Of a DNA stretch of 64,000 nt, positions 55,632 through 64,000 are shown one piece after another. The stretch's first letter is position 1, and every line of letters begins with the position of its first letter. The notes under the pieces are model-generated. The model saw only the letters and a list, made by a program, of their open reading frames with translations, was not told the origin of the DNA and ran no database searches. The DNA is taken from positions 1 through 64,000 of the IMG/VR virus record IMGVR_UViG_3300042446_002107. One strand, given 5' to 3'. The stretch is from a virus. A program made the translations under genes and the position numbers.

Positions 55632-57658
55632 TATATAGCTCCACTAATTAATTTTTTAAGAGTATCTTTTCCAGCATTTAAGTTTTCTAGTCTTGCATCA
55701 AACAGTTTGCCAAGAATATTTATATGTATTTTTTCACCCTCAGAAAGGCCGTATTTTGATAGAGATTTTTGAAACTCTAATGAGTTAAATTTTTTTGCTC
55801 TTTGAATCATTACGGACAAAAACTTCATAAATGCAACTCTTTGCTGCGCCTTGAGCGACTGATAATAGTCAGAATACGAAGGAGTGAGCTGTGTTGCGTA
55901 GAAATCATTTAAACGCAAATTCATACGTTTTGTAATTTCTATCTTGGACAAATCAACGAGTCCAGATGTTGCGTTTTGCCCTGCTATAAGTCTTCTTGCA
56001 TCAGGAGTATCTATGGTGTAGATAGACGTAAGTGGGCGTTCTCTTTGGTCGGTCAGGTAGTCCGACACCATTAATGCAGCAACGTCAGAAGGCTCAAGCT
56101 CGTTGAACTTTATCTCTGGGTTGAAGACGCCACCAGGGATTGCGCTTGTAACCTCTTGTCGTAAGAATTTTCTTACTTCTCCTGGTTTGTCGGCAAAGAT
56201 TACGTCTGGTGATTCCAGTCCTAGCTGCTGTTGAACGTCAGCAGCAAATCTTTCTCCAATATGCTGAAACCTGTTTGGCTTATTGTAAAGAAACAAACGC
56301 TCTGTAGGGGTGGCGATAGCAACTATATTGTTGGCAAGCTTCTGTTTCTGAATCACGCCTGACTTGGATAAAACTTTGGACATAATTTTTGGGTCAATAT
56401 CTGACATTGAACCACCATTGATGAGATGCTGAACTGCTGAATCTACATTCGATATCAGCTTTCTACGTGGCCCAAAAGATTCTGTATCACGCGTAGACGA
56501 AGACTGGGGTTGCGTCATCATGCGCTTTCCCCACACCTGTGATGCCCAGCTGATTCTGCCCTTGACTATTTCGTTTGGATTTTTAACTCCTACGAAATCT
56601 TCGGAATAGAGCATGCCGTCACCAATGGCGTCAGCTAGTGCTTTGAGGCGTTTTGAAGGGTCTCTTGAGTTGTCGATTGCAATAACTTGATTTAGTGTTC
56701 TTCCAAGTTTTCTTCTTTCACCAACTTCTAGCGCTCTCGCTTTTTCTAGCGTGACAGACGAGCCGCCCGGGAGTACATAAATTAGAGAAGTCACTCCAGT
56801 GTTTGAAAGGAGGCCCAACTCTTCTCCTCCGATGTCTTTTGGAGAAAGGGCTGACATCACGAAATATGCTCCCTCCATGTCTCTGTTGTCAGGGATTGCT
56901 CTTAGTACTTTGTTAGGAACAACTGGTTCAAGTACAAAGCCGTCACGACGAATCATTCTTCTTACTTTTAAGCCCGATTCTTTATTGAACTTTCCTATTG
57001 AGCTTATTTCTTCTTTTAGCCTACTTAGAGACGCACGACTGTTGAAGGCTCCAACCTTAGGTATTTGAGGTGCGCGAGACAGGATAATTGAGCTGTCGTA
57101 AGGTGACCCTGTTAGGTCTCTTCCACGTGTTTCTGAAGATATTCCGGAAGTAAGGGCTCCTCTGGCTGCCCCAATTGCTGCACCGAGAGCAGAGGGGATT
57201 GCAAAGAGCTTTGCACCACAAGTAGAAAGCCTATTGTCTGTAAATCTTCCACCGTATTGATATCCCTCTGGGCATCGATGAGCCCTGTTTTGCCCAGGAA
57301 GTGAACCGCCACGACCCCCTGGGCGTCCTGGGGTTATTGTTCTGTAAATAGCAGAACGTACTGGTGAGCGCAGTGGGCCAGAATCTCCTGGGACCGCCAC
57401 GCTTAACGCCGAACTTCCCAACTGTCGCAAAGCGTTCGCCTTAAACTGCATTCCACTAGATTGCTGATTACGCTGAATTCTTCTGGTGTTGCCAAATTTT
57501 CTAGACAAAGCTTTGTAATCGGTAATTTCTTGAGTTAACGTTTTTGTCCCGCGGATATAGTCAATATTTTGTTTTTGAGCAGGGTTAAACAGTAAAACCC
57601 TTGTTACTAGTATCTCATTCCCGCTACAGCAGTCGTTTGCGTTATCCACAGCACTCAT
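55631..57658 (-). CDS. Minor head-type protein with CPEGYQYGGRF motif
   Basis: A 675-residue protein. The motif HRCPEGYQYGGRFTD then STCGAKLF (about 127-150) is one I associate with actinophage structural proteins. After a Gly/Ala linker (LGAAIGAARGALTSG) comes a large alpha/beta domain whose ERLFLYNKPNRF, FADKPGEVRKFL and LMVSDYLTDQRE could be kinase-like remnants. Unproved; structural role by position. Confidence 0.7.
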   Translation of the reverse strand: MSAVDNANDCCSGNEILVTRVLLFNPAQKQNIDYIRGTKTLTQEITDYKALSRKFGNTRRIQRNQQSSGMQFKANALRQLGSSALSVAVPGDSGPLRSPVRSAIYRTITPGRPGGRGGSLPGQNRAHRCPEGYQYGGRFTDNRLSTCGAKLFAIPSALGAAIGAARGALTSGISSETRGRDLTGSPYDSSIILSRAPQIPKVGAFNSRASLSRLKEEISSIGKFNKESGLKVRRMIRRDGFVLEPVVPNKVLRAIPDNRDMEGAYFVMSALSPKDIGGEELGLLSNTGVTSLIYVLPGGSSVTLEKARALEVGERRKLGRTLNQVIAIDNSRDPSKRLKALADAIGDGMLYSEDFVGVKNPNEIVKGRISWASQVWGKRMMTQPQSSSTRDTESFGPRRKLISNVDSAVQHLINGGSMSDIDPKIMSKVLSKSGVIQKQKLANNIVAIATPTERLFLYNKPNRFQHIGERFAADVQQQLGLESPDVIFADKPGEVRKFLRQEVTSAIPGGVFNPEIKFNELEPSDVAALMVSDYLTDQRERPLTSIYTIDTPDARRLIAGQNATSGLVDLSKIEITKRMNLRLNDFYATQLTPSYSDYYQSLKAQQRVAFMKFLSVMIQRAKKFNSLEFQKSLSKYGLSEGEKIHINILGKLFDARLENLNAGKDTLKKLISGAI

Positions 57659-58298
57659 CCTCTAGTGAAGACGTTTTCAGAACCTGAGAAAAGGATTTCT
57701 TTCCGGATTCGTCTTCACCCTCTATTTGCCAATTTTTGTCATTTCTTAAGAAGGTCACAAAATCTTTTTCCATCTCGCAAAACTCATTCAGAACCTTCAT
57801 AGCGTGGAAAATATCCGACTCTGTTACGACCGAATTTTCGTTTGATTTAAAATCAGTATCTGGTTGTTCGTAAAAGAACAAATCAGAACCAAATGGTGAA
57901 TCAGATTTTTCTCCAGAAGTCCTAATCATATTTTTAGGCTTTTTCCCCGAAAGGGAAGTATTGAACTGAGAGTCTGTCCAGTTGGTCAGTTTCCGGAGCT
58001 TCTTCCTGCAGTTCTTCATACCTGGATGATGGCAACCTTCGTTTGGCCAAAGACCAGTAGTTTCGTGATGCAACCAAGCACAGATATTGTTTAGTGGGTA
58101 CAGTTCTGGATGGTTAACCAGAATGACCCGACACCTACGAAAGCCGCCTGGCTTCTTCATGATGGGACGCCAGTATCTGAGGAGGCGCTCAAGGTTTCCA
58201 CGCCTTGGTCCTCTACCACGCAAGATGTCCCCAGTGACAAGCTCTTGGGGCAACAAACCGCCAAGAGGGTCTGCCTTGATTCCGTCACTGTTCATCAT
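57642..58298 (-). CDS. Conserved phage protein with Cys/His cluster
   Basis: A 218-residue protein. The first half is basic and patterned (RGPRRGNLERLLRYWRPIM; AWLHHETTGLWPNEGCHHPG; KNCRKKL), a conserved type next to actinophage portal and capsid genes by my recollection. The C-terminal half is acidic. Stop overlaps the 675-residue gene by 17 bases; begins inside the upstream gene. Confidence 0.72.
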   Translation of the reverse strand: MMNSDGIKADPLGGLLPQELVTGDILRGRGPRRGNLERLLRYWRPIMKKPGGFRRCRVILVNHPELYPLNNICAWLHHETTGLWPNEGCHHPGMKNCRKKLRKLTNWTDSQFNTSLSGKKPKNMIRTSGEKSDSPFGSDLFFYEQPDTDFKSNENSVVTESDIFHAMKVLNEFCEMEKDFVTFLRNDKNWQIEGEDESGKKSFSQVLKTSSLEDECCG

Positions 58299-58803
58299 TT
58301 ATGGCCTTTTCTATACTTCTCATAGTCTTAACTGAAAGCCACGCAAAGTCGCGTTCTTCTAGCGACTTAAAGGCGTAATCGTTTATGTTTAACTGTACCA
58401 CCTCGCTGCAGCACGAGTTGGAAAGCATGCGGCGAGTGATTTCGTCCAGTTGGAAAGACTTGACGGACTTTTTAGTTTTGTCTATCTTTTTTTTGTTTTT
58501 ACCAAGCGCTGAATGCATTGGCATTGAGTCCATGAGTGAATCGTTTATTGGACGTGTTTTCTCAATAAAGGTTTCGTACCATGCTCCCGACAAGGGGTCT
58601 TTAGGGGAGTCCCATACGAACCTTTGAAAAGGAGTGTTTCGTAGTTTTGTAAGATTTCTAGCCGTACTTGACAAGTGCATTAAATCCATTTTTACAACCG
58701 AGCCGTCAGCTTTCTCGACAGCCGCGTCCTTCTGGCCTCTTTTTGCGTCCACGTCATAATAAACACGTGAATCCCCAAGAAGTGCTACAAGTGCGGCTCT
58801 CAT
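58285..58803 (-). CDS. Head-region protein, unknown
   Basis: A 172-residue protein, VALLGDSRVYYDVDAKRG at the N-terminus and LMHLSSTARNLT at 41-52, a weaker LSST match to the separator motif. KNKKKIDKTKKSVKS is a basic hinge. Overlaps the second polyprotein by four bases. Function unknown. Confidence 0.7.
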   Translation of the reverse strand: MRAALVALLGDSRVYYDVDAKRGQKDAAVEKADGSVVKMDLMHLSSTARNLTKLRNTPFQRFVWDSPKDPLSGAWYETFIEKTRPINDSLMDSMPMHSALGKNKKKIDKTKKSVKSFQLDEITRRMLSNSCCSEVVQLNINDYAFKSLEERDFAWLSVKTMRSIEKAINDEQ

Positions 58804-61800
58804 AGTTTTCCTCCGAATATAGATGTAACTTTTGGCTTGTTTGTTTTTTTCATTTCTTTGAGCAAGTCTTTCGCTGCTGCAATAATTTCCTCAGCTATAG
58901 AGTCCTTGAGGGTTGACTCAACAGACTGGCCTGCTTTGGCGCTCTTAGAGTGAGAACGAGCGTCTTCAATATTGAAACCATTCGGGTGAGCAAACTTGAC
59001 ATTATTCAGACCACGCTTGGCAAAGTCGTCTTTCATCTTTTGTGACGCTCTGTATTTACGCAGCATAGACATGCTTGCTGTATCTAACGATTGTCCCCCG
59101 CCCATAGAGTAAAAGTATTCAATTTCTTCTTGAGAAAATCCGGCTTTTCTTAACTTGTCAGCAATCGATACGGCATCAACAACGTCGGAAATGTCTTCTT
59201 TCGCCGAGGCGGCCTCAATCTTGCTCAACGGAACGTTTATTTGTTCGATATCAGCAACGTCAAATCCGCCCAAAATCTGAGCCTCAAAAGGTTCCCTGGT
59301 GGAGCCTTCGGGTAGTTTCTTGTCGAACGAAGATGGCATTTTTCCACTAGAGCTTCTTGATGCGTTTGCGTTTGAAAAATCGTTATTCAAAGAAGAAGAG
59401 AGCATGTGTAAAAGGGCTTCTCGTTTTGTTTCTTCAGCGTTTACTCCGTCGGCATTAAGGATTGCGTCAGCTACGTCGTCCCTGTTACGTGAGTTAAGCA
59501 TTACGGGCCTGTGAGCCGAAGTGAGAGCATTGCCTCGTCCGTAAGCGACCCGGTTTGACACTCCAGGGCGCAAAACTATTTCCATATCACCCAAGGCCGT
59601 TAGGCCGTCTCCAACTAAATCTTCGTCCCCTACTTCAAACACACCATCTGGTCTGAGATTTCCAGGCATTCCGCCTTTTGTAATCTGAGCACGTTTTGCA
59701 TCTATGTGAGATTTATGAACGAGATATCCACTTACTGGCATCATGTCTGGGTCAAGAGAGCTTGGTAGACCTATTCTTGAATAATATTCGCTTGCGTAGT
59801 TTTTAGGAGACATTCCTACCGTCTTGCCTGAAGCGGGAGCATCGATAGTCTTTCCACTACTAAGTCTCTTTCCTTTACGCATTTTTGCCAATCTGCCAAC
59901 AGATTCTCTTTCCGCGGGAGCATCTGGCGAACGTTGTCTCCCTGCATCACGAATGGCTGCATCAAGCTCTAGTTCACGAGCTCTTGCTGCTGGGCCGGGT
60001 CTTCTTGTCAGAGCACTAGTCTGTCTTTCCTTGGCTCGTGCTGCGTAGTCTGGATTGTTTGAAAGACCAATCGAGCCAAGCTGAACAAAATTTCCTTCTG
60101 CGTACTTTTCGTCCACAAGGGTGCCCACGTTTTTGGTCAAACCGTCCATGAGTTGAGATATTTCGTTTTTACTAATGTCGGTTATTTCTCCCTCTTTCCA
60201 CTTGTTTTCAGCTCCAAGGCGCGCTTCTTTAATACCCCAAGCGTCTTGGAAGATTTTTCCTAGGGTCAAAGCTTCAATTATGTCCGTTTGTATTTCATTA
60301 ACATTCAAAGGGAGTCGTAATTCTTCCGAAAGTGAACTGTTTCCTACGTTTATTCCTGCCCACCTATGGTGACCGTCAACAATAAACCCATCACTTGCAG
60401 TAAGGATGGGCTGCATAAACCATTGCTTTTTCATTTCTTCTAGGTATTTTGTTCTAAAGTCTTCGTCCGATATTCCAGGATTATCAGCTCTTATGCCCTC
60501 GGCAACTTCTATGGCTTTTTCTTGTATTTGCCTAGCGGTACCGTCTACTTTTGATGCAACTAGCTGCTGCTGTGATGGAGCATAATCACCAGGATTTACC
60601 TCTTTAAGGATTACCGAAGGTTCGCCGTTTTCTGGCTCAATAACTCCATTTAGCCATTCTATGAATGGTGTCTCCAAGTTTACTTCAGTGTCGTTCCAGT
60701 CAGTGTTTTCATATAGCCAATTTTTCGAAGCATCAGACATTTTGTCGTAAGAATCACCCTTGTGTTGTTCTTGTGTTTTGTCCCCAAATTGATTCCTTAA
60801 TGAATGTTTTTCTGAAACTATCTCATAAAGTTTTTTTGAAATCTCTTCGTCTGTTAATTCTGGTTTACCCTTTTTGACTAGACCAGCGTTGGCTTTAATT
60901 ACTGCTGCATTAAGTTCTTCTGCGAACTCTGCGTCTACTGCAGCGTTTCTTTTTATAGTCTTTGCAGGTTCAAACTTTCCGGCGGCTTCTCCGGCTTTAA
61001 GCGCTCTTACCGCGACAGTATCGTAGCCTGCAGACCTTCCGTTTGTCTGAGGCATTTTTTCTCTATCAATACCGATATGCCCCGAGCACAGCAAGTTTTG
61101 TGCCGGACTATACAAAGCGCAAAGGTCTGCTTGATAGCTGTCTACGTAGTTCTTTTCCATTTCCTTGACAACTGCAGGGTCTCCATAGTCTAAATCTGGA
61201 GAATCTTTTTTATACTGTTCTTGATACTGAACCCATTTAGGGTGAGGGTTTTGGGCGTCAATATGTTTCTTTGCAGCATTTTTAACTTCTTCTTCAAATG
61301 CTTTTTGTGATTGCTCGGTCAATCTTAGGTCCTGGTCTTTAACAGCAACGTGATGCCCCAACATCATTAACGCAATAGCTGTCGGCACGTCGTCCACTTC
61401 ATAAAGCGAGTCGTTTGTAGCACTTACTGATTTTCTCTTAGATTTCTTTACTTTCCCACCGAAAGACGCAGAGAGTTCTGCTTCGGACATGTCGTCTAAG
61501 TTTTTTCCGTCGGCGTTAAGGACTTTGTCAAATATTTCAAAAGCCTTAACTGCAACTTCTTTTTCTTGCCTTTTTCTTTCAGCTAAATTCTCTGAAGAAT
61601 CAATAGTTCGGCCGGAAGACAGTCTTGAAGAGCGCTCGTCTGGACCCATTCCTGAGTATCTTTGCGCTCTGCGTGATGTTCTTTTTGCTTCATCGTCTGG
61701 AGAAGCAAACGGGGACCTTATGGAGCCCGTGGAAGAAAGTCTCTCAATGTCGTCATCTGTTGCGCGAACACGTACTCTTCTATCGAAACCTTCATGCATT

Positions 61801-63995
61801 CTGTATGCAGTATTCTCGGCTCTTGCTAACAGGTCTTCTTCTGGAGTATCGGCGATTAAACGAGCAACGTCTGGGTGGATGTCACCCCTTGACAGTGGGT
61901 CAGCCGAGTCCCCCTGTCCTCCTCCAAGAATGGATTTAACTTCCCTAACCTGAGAAGACATTGACTTATTTCTTAATTCTGTTCTTTGCTTGCGCGTAGC
62001 GGGAGCGCCCAGTACGTCTTTCTTTCCAGAAGACAAGCGGGAACTTGAGTCATCAGACGACAAGTGAGGGGGTAGTTCGTCAAAACCTTCTCCGAAAGAA
62101 CCACCAGCGTCCACAACCTCGTCTACAACTGTTTTGCTTGAGGTTTCTGAGACGGAATCGTAATCACTTCTTGAACCCGTAGATTCCTTACCTGATTCAC
62201 GGCGCGAGTTAACGTACTTGTCTGCTACTGCTTTGATTTTTTTACCGTGGCTCTGCGCCCAAATTGCATCAGTTTTGTTTGTCTCCAAACTGTATGCCAT
62301 GGAGTCAATGACCTCAACAGAGTCTTTTTGATAAGACAACTCTGCTCTTACTGTTCCGTCGGGGTCTATCCCCGTAATGCGAAGGCGTCCAGGTGGAGCA
62401 ACAAAGCGTTGGTCGTCTTCTCCTGCTGAAGGAAAGAGGCCTCTGTCTCCCTCGCGAACCTGTACAACTACGCGGCGAGCGGTTTTCCCAGTTTCTTTGT
62501 CGCGAATTCCTTTTTCTGGCATGTCCAGCTTTTTTGTTTTCGTCGTCAGAACCTTGCCGGAAACAAATTGAGGCATTTCAATTTCTTTGCCTTCAATTTT
62601 TCCTCGTAGAACTCCTGAATCGAAATCAATAACTGTTTCTATCTCGAACGGGTCAGCAATAGACGTTCCGTCGATTACTTCCATGACTGGAATTAGCAAA
62701 TTTTGAACTTGCTGGACAACGTCGCCTTCTTCAGATGATTTTTCATCAACCGTAAGTCCCAATCTCTTTATTCTGGCGTTTCTTTTGTTTATTGCTCTTC
62801 CGGCCCTGGTCTGAGCCGCAGGGTCAAGCAGTTGTCCTACGTCCGAAGATGCAATGTCTCCGAGTTCTTTGACTGCTTTTTTCTGCTCTGCAGTTCCGCG
62901 AACCCGGCGACGTTCTTTTGTTGCGTGGTCTTTTGCTTCTTGCTTGCTCTTTAAGGACACGTTCTTTTTTGCTGGAGGAGAAATTAAATCCTTAACACTC
63001 TGGTCTAGGTTTTTCTTTAATTTGGCAGTCGTCGACTTGTCTCCTGCGTCACGCATGTTTTGTACATACTGCTCTTTTATGACGTCAATCTTTTCAATTA
63101 GGTTTTTAGCCTCGTCGGAAGATGGGTCAAGAGTGCTTAGGTATATTTCGTCATCAGCCAGGCGTCGAATTATCTTCTTCTCTGGCATTTTTTCTACAGA
63201 CTTACGAAGGTCGTCGAGAGCTGCTATTTTTGCAAGTTCTTCAATTTCAACATCATCAAACAGTCCTTCTCTTTCACGGACTGCCTTAACGGATTCTTTA
63301 AATCTGTCTTTTTCTCCTCTAGCTCCGATGCCGTACTTTTTTCTCCACGCTTTTGATGCTTCGTTGTATCTAGTGTCGTGGAAGTCCAATTCCATTTGCG
63401 TTTGCTTCTTAAGATTCTCTAGATATCCCCTTATTGACTCTTTCTCGTCTTCAGGCAGGGACGGGTCAATCTCGAAATCATTAAGTTTCTTTAACGTGTT
63501 ATTTGAAGCATCTCTCTGAGATTCAATAATTGCAGCTTCTGAAATCATTTCATCTTCAGGAAGGTCTTTGAATCCCGTCTTGAATTGTTTTATTTCCTCA
63601 CGAAGAGCAGAAGCAATGCGTTCGTCCCTGTCCCCTAGCGCTTCTGTTATGGATTCTTCCGGCATGCCGTCCGGAACGACGGAGTCTGGACGAATAGTGA
63701 ACACGTCGTCCATGTCAACAAGCGCTGCGGTCTCGTCACCAAGAGCTCTGTCAATCGACGCTCTACTATCGCCTATGTCGTCCATAAAGGCTAAAGCTGC
63801 GTCAATGTCGTCTCCGTATATTATGCCTCTCGCGCGAAGGGCGTGTAGTTCTGCTGCTACTTCAAGAGCCCAAACCTCTGAGCCTTCTTTGTATGCATCT
63901 CTTGGATACGCTCCAGCAAGAGGTGCCACAGATTTGATGCGCTCCATGGCGTCTTTTAAGGAATCCAGGTTTATGTCGTCCGCTACGTCGGTCAT
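58800..63995 (-). CDS. Second LSSG polyprotein, with ParB-like domain; 5' end may lie outside
   Basis: 1731 codons visible from ATG 63995, but the frame may continue past the window. LSSG occurs at residues 654, 792 and 1378, with variants LSSTG (753) and SSSG (1548). Segment 1-653: long charged helices then a beta-rich region (VVVQVREGDRG; GRLRITGIDPDG). 654-792: Ser/Arg-rich. 796-1377: helical region with DLCALYSPAQNLLCSGHIG, then a ParB/Srx-like domain (FIVDGHHRWAGI, DGHHR at 1207-1211). 1382-1547: alpha/beta with YLVHKSHIDAKRAQ and VAYGRGNALTSAHRPV. 1552-1731: helical end. First gene of the head cluster, so probably a head-associated precursor. Confidence 0.85.
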   Translation of the reverse strand: MTDVADDINLDSLKDAMERIKSVAPLAGAYPRDAYKEGSEVWALEVAAELHALRARGIIYGDDIDAALAFMDDIGDSRASIDRALGDETAALVDMDDVFTIRPDSVVPDGMPEESITEALGDRDERIASALREEIKQFKTGFKDLPEDEMISEAAIIESQRDASNNTLKKLNDFEIDPSLPEDEKESIRGYLENLKKQTQMELDFHDTRYNEASKAWRKKYGIGARGEKDRFKESVKAVREREGLFDDVEIEELAKIAALDDLRKSVEKMPEKKIIRRLADDEIYLSTLDPSSDEAKNLIEKIDVIKEQYVQNMRDAGDKSTTAKLKKNLDQSVKDLISPPAKKNVSLKSKQEAKDHATKERRRVRGTAEQKKAVKELGDIASSDVGQLLDPAAQTRAGRAINKRNARIKRLGLTVDEKSSEEGDVVQQVQNLLIPVMEVIDGTSIADPFEIETVIDFDSGVLRGKIEGKEIEMPQFVSGKVLTTKTKKLDMPEKGIRDKETGKTARRVVVQVREGDRGLFPSAGEDDQRFVAPPGRLRITGIDPDGTVRAELSYQKDSVEVIDSMAYSLETNKTDAIWAQSHGKKIKAVADKYVNSRRESGKESTGSRSDYDSVSETSSKTVVDEVVDAGGSFGEGFDELPPHLSSDDSSSRLSSGKKDVLGAPATRKQRTELRNKSMSSQVREVKSILGGGQGDSADPLSRGDIHPDVARLIADTPEEDLLARAENTAYRMHEGFDRRVRVRATDDDIERLSSTGSIRSPFASPDDEAKRTSRRAQRYSGMGPDERSSRLSSGRTIDSSENLAERKRQEKEVAVKAFEIFDKVLNADGKNLDDMSEAELSASFGGKVKKSKRKSVSATNDSLYEVDDVPTAIALMMLGHHVAVKDQDLRLTEQSQKAFEEEVKNAAKKHIDAQNPHPKWVQYQEQYKKDSPDLDYGDPAVVKEMEKNYVDSYQADLCALYSPAQNLLCSGHIGIDREKMPQTNGRSAGYDTVAVRALKAGEAAGKFEPAKTIKRNAAVDAEFAEELNAAVIKANAGLVKKGKPELTDEEISKKLYEIVSEKHSLRNQFGDKTQEQHKGDSYDKMSDASKNWLYENTDWNDTEVNLETPFIEWLNGVIEPENGEPSVILKEVNPGDYAPSQQQLVASKVDGTARQIQEKAIEVAEGIRADNPGISDEDFRTKYLEEMKKQWFMQPILTASDGFIVDGHHRWAGINVGNSSLSEELRLPLNVNEIQTDIIEALTLGKIFQDAWGIKEARLGAENKWKEGEITDISKNEISQLMDGLTKNVGTLVDEKYAEGNFVQLGSIGLSNNPDYAARAKERQTSALTRRPGPAARARELELDAAIRDAGRQRSPDAPAERESVGRLAKMRKGKRLSSGKTIDAPASGKTVGMSPKNYASEYYSRIGLPSSLDPDMMPVSGYLVHKSHIDAKRAQITKGGMPGNLRPDGVFEVGDEDLVGDGLTALGDMEIVLRPGVSNRVAYGRGNALTSAHRPVMLNSRNRDDVADAILNADGVNAEETKREALLHMLSSSLNNDFSNANASRSSSGKMPSSFDKKLPEGSTREPFEAQILGGFDVADIEQINVPLSKIEAASAKEDISDVVDAVSIADKLRKAGFSQEEIEYFYSMGGGQSLDTASMSMLRKYRASQKMKDDFAKRGLNNVKFAHPNGFNIEDARSHSKSAKAGQSVESTLKDSIAEEIIAAAKDLLKEMKKTNKPKVTSIFGGKL

Positions 63996-64000
63996 TATCG

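Noticed and set aside
1-64000. Integrase and attachment site
   Set aside because: No tyrosine or serine integrase was found in either strand, and the tRNA genes show no att-like duplicated ends.

Overview
The window is a 64-kb piece of a tailed double-stranded DNA bacteriophage (or prophage-like) genome whose host is most likely an actinobacterium. Support for the host: a WhiB-family iron-sulfur regulator (44491-44814), an Rpf-like transglycosylase domain in the secreted lysin, and many small proteins of types I associate with actinobacteriophages. Support for phage: an HK97-type major capsid protein (52749-54116), a run of minor head/structural-type proteins beside it, a lysin, primase-helicase, SSB, class II ribonucleotide reductase, HNH endonucleases and phage tRNAs. 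Terminase large subunit, portal, prohead protease and tail genes were not recognised here; they probably lie beyond base 64000. Host identity is inference.

Layout. (1) About 1-20.1 kb is an accessory/regulatory arm of small genes, mostly on the minus strand to 10.4 kb and then mixed. Most transcription units use near-identical promoters (-35 about TTGGAA, 17 bp, -10 about TACRNT), a GAAAGGGG-type ribosome binding site, GC-rich hairpins and two repeated elements: A (GAGTAGATAA, 47 exact GTAGATAA cores counted by eye) and B (GGGGG-N4-6-GAGAGATAA, about 18). Recognisable genes are an XRE repressor-like protein, a ParA-like ATPase, a LysM membrane protein, a DUF3846 protein, a SNF2/HARP helicase and a DUF932 protein. 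(2) 20.1-21.7 kb: small minus-strand genes, several apparently leaderless. (3) 21.8-23.9 kb: two small plus-strand genes and a secreted lysin with two lysozyme-like domains. (4) 23.9-27.3 kb: a complete dTDP-L-rhamnose pathway (rfbDBCA-like). (5) 27.3-32.6 kb: small genes, thioredoxin, SSB, a tRNA-Met/Ile2 and an odd tRNA-like element. (6) 32.6-41.6 kb: one 3009-codon gene encoding a string of unrelated enzyme-like domains separated by nine LSSG tetrapeptides. (7) 41.7-50.5 kb: replication, regulation and nucleotide metabolism, three HNH genes, a decayed tRNA and an intact tRNA-Arg. (8) 50.5-64 kb: head genes on the minus strand, ending in a second 1731-codon gene with the same LSSG separators.

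How it may work together. The large genes look like polyproteins whose parts (acetyltransferase-like, exonuclease-like, metallopeptidase-like, ADP-ribosyltransferase-like, pentapeptide, Cys-hydrolase-like and ParB-like) could be released by a prohead protease cutting at LSSG and packaged or injected as effectors; a related LSSR lies where HK97-type capsid proteins lose their delta domain. In the left arm, element A resembles in distribution the dispersed 'stoperator' sites of cluster A mycobacteriophages, suggesting that one DNA-binding protein coordinates or silences the whole arm. Both ideas are inference from sequence pattern.
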